The notes beneath the pieces are model-generated. The model saw nothing but the letters and a program-made list of their open reading frames with translations, had not been told where the DNA came from and searched no databases. 64,000 nt of DNA from Limivicinus sp963617275 (lineage in GTDB: Bacteria > Bacillota > Clostridia > Oscillospirales > Oscillospiraceae): assembly GCA_963617275.1 (NCBI GenBank), contig CAVENX010000035.1, positions 62,001 through 126,000 of the forward strand. Direction: 5' to 3'. Made by a program: the position numbers and the translations under genes. The stretch's first letter is position 1. Every line of letters starts with the position of its first letter. Positions 48,586 to 56,861 of this stretch are shown here, in pieces.

Positions 48586-50571
48586 TTGAACCAAAAAATG
48601 CATACGCTTGCCAAACTTGATACCGCGATCTGCCTCGCCGCCATGGCTGTGTTCAATGCGATAACCGCTCTGACGGGTTATTATCTGCTTTCGGCTTTTG
48701 AAACGGTCGTTTTTATCGTCGTGCTTGTATTGACGCTTATCAATATGAAGAAAAAAGAGCAGGCGCTCGACGAGTATATCATGTCAGTCAGGTATGACGC
48801 GGAAAACGCCAAGGAGAACACGCTCAGAAATTTCCCTCTGCCTATTTCCGTGTTCAGGGTGAGCGATACGTCCATAATTTGGGGGAACGATAAATTTTTC
48901 AGGCTCTGCGGTGAGAGCGGCAGCCGCCTTGACGCCAAAGTGTCTGACTTTATTCCGGATTTTTCGTGCAAATGGCTTGAGACAAGCGAAAAGGAATACC
49001 CCGGCATCATCGAAGCCGGTGGGAAAAAATACCGGCTTTTCGGCAATATCGTCCAACCGGCGAACCCCGGCAGCGGCAGCGTTATGGGCATCTGCTACTG
49101 GATGGACGTTTCCGACTTTGAGGAGATCAAGCAGCAGTTCTCCGACACAAGACCCGTCGCCGGTGTTGTCGTCATAGACAATCTGGATGAGCTGGTCAAA
49201 AACCAGCCGGAGAGGATCAAGAACGATATACGCGACGCCGTTGAAGACAAGCTTGATCAGTGGTGCGTGGAATACGGCGGCATAGTCCGCCGCTACGACA
49301 GAGACAGATACATCGCAATGTTCGAAAAACATGACATTGAAAGGATGAAAGAGCGGAAATTCCCCATAATTCAGGAAATGCACCAGGTGGAAAGTCCGGG
49401 CGGTATCGACGCTTCAATAAGCATCGGTTTCGGCACGGATGGTTTGAGCCTGCATGAAGCTATGCAGTTTGCTGACGTCGCAACGGAGCTTGCGCTTACC
49501 AGGGGCGGCGATCAGGCCGTTATAAAAGACCGCACCGGCTTTGAGTTTTTCGGCGGGCGCGGATACGAAGTGGAAAAGCGCACTAAGGTCAGATCCCGCG
49601 TTATGGCGAACACCCTCGCCGAGCTTGTGCGCGACTCGTCAAAAGTGATCGTCATGGGGCACCGCTATTCCGACCTTGACAGCATCGGCTCCGCCGTCGG
49701 CATATGCGCCCTTGCCAAGAAATGCGGCAAGCGGTACAACGTCGTCGTGGATTATAAAAAGTCCGCCGCAAAAGAGCTTATCGACCGGATGCGCAGAGAG
49801 CCGGATTATAGAGAGGCCTTTATCGGCTGTACGGAGGCCAAACTGAGGATCGACGCAAAGACCCTTCTTGTCATTGTGGATACCAACCGTCCGGAACAGG
49901 TCGAAGATGAAGAGCTTCTGCGGATGTGCAGACGTGTCGCGGTGATCGACCACCACCGCGTCGCGGCGACGTACATACAGAACGCCGCCCTCGGTTTTGT
50001 GGAGCCGTATGCTTCCTCGGCATGTGAGCTGGTCACGGAGATATTGCAGGAGGTGCTCGACGGGCCGGAGCTTCACAGGTACGAGGCGGAAGCGATACTG
50101 TCCGGTATCGTGCTCGACACAAAGAGCTTCACCATCCGCACAGGCGAACGCACGTTTGACGCCGCTTCATATCTGCGCCATGCAGGCGCGGACACTGTCG
50201 ATGTGATAAGGCTTTTGCAGACGGATATGGATTCCACCATCGCAAGATATAAGATAATGCAGAACGCGAAGCTTTACCACGGCATAGCCATCGCGGCACC
50301 GAAAGAAAAGCAGAACAGGATCGTCGCGGCGCAGGCTGCGGACGGGCTGCTGAATATTTCCGGCGTTGACGCGTCAATAGTCGTATTCCCCGACGAGGAG
50401 GGCGATATATTCGCATCCGCCCGCTCAATAGGCAGTCTCAACGTCCAGATACTTATGGAAAAGCTGGGCGGCGGCGGCAACAGAAGCGCGGCAGCAGTGC
50501 AGTTCAAGGATATCAGCCTTGATGAAGCCGTCAAGAAAATATATGACGCCATAGACGAATATATGGGATAA
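48586..50571 (+). CDS. gdpP: Cyclic-di-AMP phosphodiesterase GdpP
   Basis: GdpP degrades c-di-AMP and so affects wall strength and potassium balance. The 661-residue protein has two N-terminal membrane helices (about 15-55), a degenerate PAS domain (about 80-170), a degenerate GGDEF-like domain (about 180-310), and a DHH phosphodiesterase (GHRYSDLDS, VAVIDHHRVA) with a DHHA1 domain ending GGGGNRSAAAVQ. The TTG at 48586 is chosen because AGGAGG lies 7 bases upstream; the next ATG, four codons in, is too far from it. In many Firmicutes gdpP precedes rplI and dnaB, as here. Confidence 0.94.
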   Translation: MNQKMHTLAKLDTAICLAAMAVFNAITALTGYYLLSAFETVVFIVVLVLTLINMKKKEQALDEYIMSVRYDAENAKENTLRNFPLPISVFRVSDTSIIWGNDKFFRLCGESGSRLDAKVSDFIPDFSCKWLETSEKEYPGIIEAGGKKYRLFGNIVQPANPGSGSVMGICYWMDVSDFEEIKQQFSDTRPVAGVVVIDNLDELVKNQPERIKNDIRDAVEDKLDQWCVEYGGIVRRYDRDRYIAMFEKHDIERMKERKFPIIQEMHQVESPGGIDASISIGFGTDGLSLHEAMQFADVATELALTRGGDQAVIKDRTGFEFFGGRGYEVEKRTKVRSRVMANTLAELVRDSSKVIVMGHRYSDLDSIGSAVGICALAKKCGKRYNVVVDYKKSAAKELIDRMRREPDYREAFIGCTEAKLRIDAKTLLVIVDTNRPEQVEDEELLRMCRRVAVIDHHRVAATYIQNAALGFVEPYASSACELVTEILQEVLDGPELHRYEAEAILSGIVLDTKSFTIRTGERTFDAASYLRHAGADTVDVIRLLQTDMDSTIARYKIMQNAKLYHGIAIAAPKEKQNRIVAAQAADGLLNISGVDASIVVFPDEEGDIFASARSIGSLNVQILMEKLGGGGNRSAAAVQFKDISLDEAVKKIYDAIDEYMG

Positions 50572-50575
50572 ACTG

Positions 50576-50777
50576 AGACTGTCAAAAAACTATGCACCAA
50601 AGTCCGATAACAGAGCAGCGGGGGAGCTTGAGGGGGCAAGGCCCGCCTCAAATTGGACAACCCGCCGTCGAGAGTCTTGAGATATCAAGGCTCTCGGCAA
50701 CAGCATTTTGAACTCTTTCAAAATGCTCGGCGGAAAGCGCAGTCAAAAAAGTCCTTGCAGGACTTTTTTGACAAGCT
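50576..50777. mobile_element. MITE-like intergenic repeat, copy upstream of rplI
   Basis: It starts AGACTGTCAAAAAACT and ends TTTTTTGACAAGCT, imperfect inverted repeats, and contains the 77-base block 50576-50652 shared with 33386-33464. Inside are hairpins, including a stem of about 13 bp at 50745-50775 formed by GTCAAAAAAGTCC and its complement. No coding sequence. Mobility is inferred. Confidence 0.5.
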
Positions 50778-50796
50778 GGGATAAACTATCTGATAT
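50768..50796 (+). promoter_or_regulatory. Promoter of the rplI-dnaB-tilS-hpt-ftsH operon
   Basis: A perfect TTGACA (50768-50773), 17 bases, TGATAT (50791-50796). The -35 box is part of the right end of the repeat at 50576-50777. Confidence 0.65.
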
Positions 50797-50826
50797 ACTT
50801 TTGCTTACAGAAAAGGAGAATTCAAA

Positions 50827-51273
50827 ATGAAAGTTATTTTTAATGAAGACGTAAAGGGTCAGGGCAAGAAAGGCGAACTGAAGGAAGTTTCCAGCGGATA
50901 CGCAAGAAACTATCTGCTGCCGCGCAAGCTTGCAACCGAGGCCACGGCTGATAATCTCAACGCGTTCAAGCTCAGGGAGAAGGCAAAGGCCGCACAGATA
51001 GCCAAGGAGAAGGCTCAGGCGGCGGAGTACGCCGAAAAGCTCAGCGCCGTTCAGGTGACTATCCGCGCCAAAGCAGGTGCGAACGGCAAGCTCTTCGGCG
51101 CCGTCACCTCGCAGGAGATCAGTGAAGCGCTCAAAGAGCAGTTCGGCATGGACATCGAAAAGAACAAGATCGTTCAGCCGGAGCCTATAAAGGCATACGG
51201 CAGCTACACCGTCAAGGTCAAGCTCGGCTACGAGATAAGCGGGAATGTCAACCTGCTGGTCGTTGAGGGATAA
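50827..51273 (+). CDS. rplI: Ribosomal protein bL9
   Basis: The 148-residue bL9 has the N-terminal rRNA-binding domain (MKVIFNEDVKGQGKKGELKE, GYARNYLLPRKLA), the long connecting helix and the C-terminal domain with NGKLFGAVTSQEI. Length is standard. AAAAGGAGA precedes the ATG. It starts an operon with dnaB. Confidence 0.97.
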   Translation: MKVIFNEDVKGQGKKGELKEVSSGYARNYLLPRKLATEATADNLNAFKLREKAKAAQIAKEKAQAAEYAEKLSAVQVTIRAKAGANGKLFGAVTSQEISEALKEQFGMDIEKNKIVQPEPIKAYGSYTVKVKLGYEISGNVNLLVVEG

Positions 51274-51339
51274 TTTTCATAAACTTCATCCGTGCGTGAC
51301 GCGGATTCAGACTGATGTTCAAAAAAGGTTTAATCGGCA

Positions 51340-52686
51340 ATGGAAGAATTAAAGGGTCATAAAATTCCATATTCGGCGCCGGCAGAACAGGCGGTAATAG
51401 GCTCCATGCTGATAAATCCCGCGTGTGTTCCGGACGTAATGGAGCGGCTGAGAGCGGATGAGCTTTATATAAAGCTCAATCGGGATATTTTCGAGACGGT
51501 TTCGGCAATGTTCTCCTACGGTCAGATCATCGACCCGGTGACGGTGCTTGACCAGATGAAGATCCGCGGTGTATACACAGACGAGTGCGACAACTATCTG
51601 GCGGAGGTCATGCGCATAACCCCGACCGCCTCCAACGTACTCGAGTATACCGCGATCGTGCGCGACAGGGCGCTTCTGCGCCGTCTCGGGGAAACCGCCG
51701 ATGAAATATACGAGATGATAGACGACGGTTCGGGCGAAGCGGAAACGCTGCTCGAAGCGGCTGAACGCAAGATATACGCCCTGCGGCAGGGGCGGAACGT
51801 CGGCGGGCTTATGCCCATATCCGCCGTCGTGCAGACGGTTTTTGACAATCTTTCCGAGGCGGCTGCCTCTGGTGAGAAGATTCCCGGCCTGTCCACTGGT
51901 CTTCCAGATCTCGATTCAAAAATCCTCGGTCTTAACAAGTCTGAGCTTATTCTTGTCGCCGCACGCCCCGGCATGGGCAAAACGAGTATCGCGCTGAACA
52001 TGGCGCTGAACGTAGCCTTGACGCTGCACAAGACCGTTGCTATATTCTCGCTGGAAATGTCGCGGGAGCAGCTTGTATCAAGACTTCTCTCCCGCGCCTC
52101 TCTCGTCCCGAGTCAGAATCTTCTGACAGGTCAGCTGTCCGAGCAGCAATGGCGCAGCATAGCGGACGCGGCGCAGATACTCAGCGCCACAGACGTGAGG
52201 ATCGACGATAACCCGACTCTCACGGTGTCTGATATGAACGCGCAGTGCAGGCGTGTGCCGAATCTTGACCTCGTTGTCATTGACTATCTGCAATTGATGC
52301 AGTCCGCCGGAAGCGGGCACAGCTGGTCAAACGAGAGCCGCACACAGGCCGTCAGCGATATAAGCCGTATGCTCAAGATAATGGCGAAAGAGCTTAACGT
52401 CCCGGTGGTATGCCTTTCGCAGCTGAGCCGTGCCAATGAGTCAAGAACCGACAAGCGCCCCATGCTCTCCGACCTGCGCGAATCCGGCGCAATAGAGCAG
52501 GACGCGGACGTTGTAATAGGTCTGTACCGCGACGGGTATTATAATAAAGAATGTGAAAACCCAAACCTTGCAGAGGCAATAGTGCTGAAAAACCGCAAGG
52601 GCGAAACGGGAACTGTGGAGCTTGCATGGCTGCCTGAATATACTTCCTTCGGCTCCGTGTCCCGCAGACGTGAAGATGATGAGTGA
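51340..52686 (+). CDS. dnaB: Replicative DNA helicase DnaB
   Basis: The hexameric helicase that unwinds DNA at the fork. The 448-residue protein has the N-terminal DnaG-interacting domain (about 8-110), a linker, and the RecA-like domain with Walker A ARPGMGKTS, Walker B LVVIDYLQLM and LSQLSRANE. No intein is present. It overlaps tilS by 11 bp. The ATG at 51340 lacks a strong ribosome site (AAAAAAGGTTTAATCGGCA upstream). Confidence 0.96.
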   Translation: MEELKGHKIPYSAPAEQAVIGSMLINPACVPDVMERLRADELYIKLNRDIFETVSAMFSYGQIIDPVTVLDQMKIRGVYTDECDNYLAEVMRITPTASNVLEYTAIVRDRALLRRLGETADEIYEMIDDGSGEAETLLEAAERKIYALRQGRNVGGLMPISAVVQTVFDNLSEAAASGEKIPGLSTGLPDLDSKILGLNKSELILVAARPGMGKTSIALNMALNVALTLHKTVAIFSLEMSREQLVSRLLSRASLVPSQNLLTGQLSEQQWRSIADAAQILSATDVRIDDNPTLTVSDMNAQCRRVPNLDLVVIDYLQLMQSAGSGHSWSNESRTQAVSDISRMLKIMAKELNVPVVCLSQLSRANESRTDKRPMLSDLRESGAIEQDADVVIGLYRDGYYNKECENPNLAEAIVLKNRKGETGTVELAWLPEYTSFGSVSRRREDDE

Positions 52687-54025
52687 AAAATTCAACATTT
52701 GCCTGCCGGATGACGGCGGCATTTTATGCGCCGTATCCGGCGGGGCGGATTCCGTATTCATGCTGCACGTGCTCAAAAAGCTGTGCGATGCGCACGGGAC
52801 AAAAATCTGCGCGGCGCATTTTGAGCACGGTATCCGCGGTGAGGAATCAATGCGCGACGCCGCGTTTGTCGAAGAAATGTGCAGAAATTCAGGTGTAGAG
52901 TGTGTTGTAGGGCATGAAAACATTCCCGAATATGCAAGGCAGAACCGCATCGGCATCGAGGAAGCGGCGCGTGAACGGCGCTACGCATTTCTTGACGCGG
53001 CTGCAAAAAAGCTTGGCTGCCGCTATATCGCCACGGCGCACAATGCCGACGACAACGCCGAGACGGTGCTTTTCAATCTTGTGCGCGGGACGGGCGGCAA
53101 GGGACTTTGCGGCATTCCGCCGGTGCGTGGGAACATTATCCGCCCCATACTGAACGTTGCACGCTCCGAGATAGAGGAATATCTGAAAAGCAACGGCGTT
53201 CCCCATGTTGAGGACAGCACAAACGCCTCCGACGATTACAGCCGCAACCGTATCAGGCACCGCGTTATGCCGGTGCTCAAAGAGATAAATCCCGCTTTTT
53301 CCTCCTCCGTTTCAAGAACGGCGGAGCTTTTGCGGCGGGATGAGGATTGCCTTTCCGCACTTGCGCGGGACTTCATTGAAAAGTATTCTGACGGCGAAAG
53401 TATCCCATCAAAAGAACTGTCCGCACTCCACAGCGCGGTTGCTTCAAGGGTGATACGGCAGATACTCGGCGAAAACGCAGCCTTTGTCCATGTGGACGCA
53501 GTGCTTGCCCTTGCGGAGAAAAGCGGACTTGCCTATGCCGATATCTCCGGAAGAAGAATACGCGCGGAGCAGGGCAGAATATATTTTAACGCGCAGGACA
53601 GCTTTTCTATTCCGGAACGGCCGCTCGTTATCGACGGCACAACGGAAATTCCGGAAGCCGGGATAGAAATATCGACATATTTTGATATTTTTGATCGTGA
53701 TGTTAACGACTCGTTAAACACTTTTCAGCTTAAATATGAGAATATATGTCACAGTTTGAGCTGTTCCGGCAGGAGAAGCGGAGACAGGCTCTCCCCCGTC
53801 GGCAGAGGGTGTACAAAAACGCTCAAAAGTCTGTTTGTAGAGAAGAAAATGACTCAGGCTCAGAGAGACAGAACCGTGGTCATACGCGACGGCGGCCGTG
53901 CGGCTGCTGTCAGCGGCTTCGGCATTGACAGAAAATATAAATGCGGCACCGGCGATAAAGTGCTGAAAATAGAGATAAAATATACAGAGCAGGCAACAGG
54001 AGAATTAAATGGAAAAAGATATTGA
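52676..54025 (+). CDS. tilS: tRNA(Ile)-lysidine synthetase
   Basis: TilS converts C34 of tRNA-Ile(CAT) to lysidine so it reads AUA. The 449-residue protein has the PP-loop motif SGGADS at residues 21-26, then GIRGEESMRDA, TAHNADDNAETVLFNLVRG and DSTNASDDYSRNRIRH, with a C-terminal substrate-binding domain. Two adjacent ATG codons (52676, 52679) overlap the end of dnaB; either could be used. It overlaps hpt by 17 bp, the classic tilS-hpt-ftsH arrangement of Firmicutes. Confidence 0.95.
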   Translation: MMSEKFNICLPDDGGILCAVSGGADSVFMLHVLKKLCDAHGTKICAAHFEHGIRGEESMRDAAFVEEMCRNSGVECVVGHENIPEYARQNRIGIEEAARERRYAFLDAAAKKLGCRYIATAHNADDNAETVLFNLVRGTGGKGLCGIPPVRGNIIRPILNVARSEIEEYLKSNGVPHVEDSTNASDDYSRNRIRHRVMPVLKEINPAFSSSVSRTAELLRRDEDCLSALARDFIEKYSDGESIPSKELSALHSAVASRVIRQILGENAAFVHVDAVLALAEKSGLAYADISGRRIRAEQGRIYFNAQDSFSIPERPLVIDGTTEIPEAGIEISTYFDIFDRDVNDSLNTFQLKYENICHSLSCSGRRSGDRLSPVGRGCTKTLKSLFVEKKMTQAQRDRTVVIRDGGRAAAVSGFGIDRKYKCGTGDKVLKIEIKYTEQATGELNGKRY

Positions 54026-54545
54026 AAGCGTCCTGATATCCGCAGAGGAGATTGAAAAGAATGTTGCGGCTATCGGCGCAAGGATCTCGAAGGATTTTGA
54101 GGGGAAGGATCCGGTTTTTGTAGGAGTGCTGAAAGGCTGTTTCATTTTTATGGCAGACCTTATGCGCCACGTCACCATAAACTGTTCCATGGATTTTATG
54201 GCGGTGTCCTCGTACAGCGGCACTACCTCAACCGGTGCGGTCAAGATAAACAAGGATCTCAATCAGGACATTGCAGGCAAGGATCTCATTCTTGTTGAGG
54301 ACATCCTTGACTCCGGCGTTACTCTGAACTATCTGAAAAACTATCTTGCGGTTAGAAAGCCCGCTTCCATACACGTTGTGACGCTTATGGATAAGCCCGC
54401 CCGCCGCAAAGCCGATATTTACGCGGATTATTCATGCTTTGAAGTACCGGATGCGTTCGTCGTCGGCTATGGTCTTGACTATAATGAAAGATACCGCAAT
54501 CTCCCGTATATCGGTATTCTCAAGCCGGAAATATACAGCAAATAA
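54009..54545 (+). CDS. hpt: Hypoxanthine phosphoribosyltransferase
   Basis: Hpt salvages hypoxanthine and guanine with PRPP. The 178-residue protein has the PRPP loop LILVEDILDSGVTL, the early GVLKGCFIFMADL and the C-terminal DYNERYRNLPYIG, all standard. AGGAG lies just upstream inside tilS. In Firmicutes it also works with TilS and FtsH in a conserved operon, and all three are present here in order. Confidence 0.96.
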   Translation: MEKDIESVLISAEEIEKNVAAIGARISKDFEGKDPVFVGVLKGCFIFMADLMRHVTINCSMDFMAVSSYSGTTSTGAVKINKDLNQDIAGKDLILVEDILDSGVTLNYLKNYLAVRKPASIHVVTLMDKPARRKADIYADYSCFEVPDAFVVGYGLDYNERYRNLPYIGILKPEIYSK

Positions 54546-54599
54546 TAACGAAATCAAGGATTTAATCAGGACATCCCGCTAAAAGGAAGTGACAGTCGT

Positions 54600-56651
54600 T
54601 TGAAACCCGAACGCAACAGAACAAGAGACATTGGATTTTACATTCTTCTGAGTGTTATTCTGATAGCAATCATCTTCACCATGACGCGTGACACAAAGAC
54701 CAACGAGATAGAGAATTATTCCGATCTTGTCGATCTTTTCAGCGAAGAAAAGGTGCAGTCTTTCCGCACCGAGGGCGACGAAATAATTCTCAAGGTGCGC
54801 ACCGGCGACAAGGTGAAGCCCACGGAAGAAAAGGTTTACACTCTGTACAGCTTCAGCCTTTTTTATGAAGACTTCAAGGACGTCATAAAGGAGCAGTACG
54901 AAAGCGGCGTACTTGAAAAGTACGATTATGACGAGGGCTTTGTGGTTCCGTGGTGGATGAGCTTTCTGCCTTATCTGCTTATCATGGGCGCGGCTATGGG
55001 GCTGTGGTATCTCATGATGAACAAGAGCGGCGGGATGCAGGGCGGCATAGGCAAGTTCAGCAAGGCTCGCACAAAGCTCGGCAGCGACGAAAAGAGCAAA
55101 AAGACCTTTGCCGACGTGGCAGGCTGCGACGAGGAAAAGGAAGAGCTGGCCGAGATCGTCGATTTTCTCAAGGATCCCAAAGCATATACCTCGATGGGCG
55201 CACGTATTCCCAAGGGTGTGCTTCTCGTAGGCCCTCCGGGAACCGGTAAGACTCTGCTTGCAAAGGCGGTCGCCGGTGAGGCAAACGTACAGTTTCTGTC
55301 TATTTCCGGCTCTGATTTTGTCGAGCTTTATGTCGGCGTCGGCGCAGGGCGTGTACGCGACCTGTTCGAGCAGGCCAAGAAGGCCGCCCCTGCGATCATA
55401 TTCATAGACGAGATAGACGCGGTAGGCCGTCAGAGGGGCAGCGGTCTCGGCGGCGGTCATGATGAGCGCGAACAGACGCTCAACCAGCTGCTTGTTGAGA
55501 TGGACGGCTTCGGCAGCAATGAGGGCGTTATAGTCATGGCGGCAACTAACCGTGCCGACATTCTGGATAACGCGCTTCTCCGTCCCGGTCGTTTTGACAG
55601 GCAGGTCTATGTCGGTCTGCCCGATATAAAGGGACGCGAGGCCATTCTGAAAATTCATTCCCGCGATAAACAGCTTGGCGACGACGTTGATCTCAACTCC
55701 ATTGCGAAAGGTACCCCCGGCTTTTCCGGCGCCGACCTTGAAAATCTTATGAATGAGGCGGCTTTGCTTGCAGTCCGCAGGAAGCATCGCTTTATATCCA
55801 TGGAAGATGTTGACGAGGCCGTCCTTAAGGTTCAGATGGGTCCTGAAAAGAAGTCTCGCAAGATGAGCGATAAGGCGCGCCGCCTCACGGCGTACCATGA
55901 ATCCGGCCATGCCGTCGCGGGCAGATACCTCAAGCACGTTGACCCTGTCCACTATATCACCATTATCCCCAGAGGCATGGCAGGCGGCTTTACCCTGTTC
56001 AGGCCGCAGGAGGATCTTGAAAACTTCAAGTCCAAGGAAGAGATGTTTGAGAGCATCGTTATGGCTCTCGGCGGCAGAATGGCTGAAAAGCTGTTCCTCG
56101 ACGATATTTCCACCGGCGCGTCCGGCGATATCCAGCAGGCCAGCGCGACCGCCCGGGATATGGTCATGAAATACGGTATGTCGGATCGTCTCGGCCCCAT
56201 TTCCTACGACACTTCCGGACACAGCATCTTCATCGGCCGCGATTTCGGTCAAACAAAGAGCTATTCCGAGGAAACTGCCGGAATGATCGACGAGGAGGTA
56301 AAGAAGATTTTCGACGCTGCCGAGCAGATGTGCGAAAAAATCCTTACCGATCACGCCGACCAGCTAAAGGCACTTGCGGAGTATCTGCTTGTCAACGAGA
56401 CTATGGAAGCGGATGAGTTCAATTACTACTTTGAACACGGCGAATTTATGCCGGAGGACGTCAAGGCCGCCCGCGAGGTCAAGCATGATCCCACGATAGA
56501 GCGCCCCGCAAAGCGCATCTCCATGACCGATGGCTACGCAAACACGGAAGCAGCCGATGAGCCTTCAACCGAACCGACGGCGGCGGAACGCCCCGCGTCG
56601 GATACGGCCACGAACGAGACGGGAGCCGAAAGCGGCAAGGGAAACGAATAA
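54600..56651 (+). CDS. ftsH: ATP-dependent zinc metalloprotease FtsH
   Basis: A membrane-bound AAA+ protease that removes damaged and regulatory proteins. The 683-residue protein has membrane helices at about 11-28 and 118-140, Walker A GPPGTGKT at 211-218, Walker B IIFIDEIDAVGRQRG, the second region of homology (ATNRADILDNALLRPGRFDR) and the zinc motif HESGH. The acidic, low-complexity C-terminal tail (about 630-683) is variable in the family. The start is TTG, with AAGGAAGTGA upstream. A terminator at 56666 ends the operon. Confidence 0.96.
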   Translation: MKPERNRTRDIGFYILLSVILIAIIFTMTRDTKTNEIENYSDLVDLFSEEKVQSFRTEGDEIILKVRTGDKVKPTEEKVYTLYSFSLFYEDFKDVIKEQYESGVLEKYDYDEGFVVPWWMSFLPYLLIMGAAMGLWYLMMNKSGGMQGGIGKFSKARTKLGSDEKSKKTFADVAGCDEEKEELAEIVDFLKDPKAYTSMGARIPKGVLLVGPPGTGKTLLAKAVAGEANVQFLSISGSDFVELYVGVGAGRVRDLFEQAKKAAPAIIFIDEIDAVGRQRGSGLGGGHDEREQTLNQLLVEMDGFGSNEGVIVMAATNRADILDNALLRPGRFDRQVYVGLPDIKGREAILKIHSRDKQLGDDVDLNSIAKGTPGFSGADLENLMNEAALLAVRRKHRFISMEDVDEAVLKVQMGPEKKSRKMSDKARRLTAYHESGHAVAGRYLKHVDPVHYITIIPRGMAGGFTLFRPQEDLENFKSKEEMFESIVMALGGRMAEKLFLDDISTGASGDIQQASATARDMVMKYGMSDRLGPISYDTSGHSIFIGRDFGQTKSYSEETAGMIDEEVKKIFDAAEQMCEKILTDHADQLKALAEYLLVNETMEADEFNYYFEHGEFMPEDVKAAREVKHDPTIERPAKRISMTDGYANTEAADEPSTEPTAAERPASDTATNETGAESGKGNE

Positions 56652-56665
56652 TTCCATGAAATTCA

Positions 56666-56695
56666 AAGCGGTCTGCCGAATCTGGCATACCGCTT
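56666..56695 (+). terminator. Terminator of the rplI-ftsH operon
   Basis: AAGCGGTCTGCC (56666-56677) pairs with GGCATACCGCTT (56684-56695) with one mismatch, and ATTTTTTT follows. Confidence 0.85.
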
Positions 56696-56772
56696 ATTTT
56701 TTTGTGTGCATTATGCACTTTTACGAGGGTAAAATTCTGGTTGATATGCACAAATGAACGGCATTTGCTCTG

Positions 56773-56802
56773 TTGACAAACCTCTTGCGTATGTGATATA
56801 TT
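56773..56802 (+). promoter_or_regulatory. Promoter of the peptide transporter operon
   Basis: A perfect TTGACA (56773-56778), 18 bases, TATATT (56797-56802), about 60 bases before the binding-protein start. Confidence 0.75.
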
Positions 56803-56861
56803 TGCTGTATAGTCCGGCATGGTAAATGCTGGAAATTATATACTTTAATAAGGAGAGCAAA

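Noticed and set aside
54579..56354. A 591-codon open frame on the minus strand opposite ftsH
   Set aside because: It is the antisense shadow of a highly biased gene; the translation has no recognisable domain, has no ribosome site, and ftsH on the other strand is certain. The same applies to long antisense frames at 24228-25862, 56907-58526 and 61924-63510.
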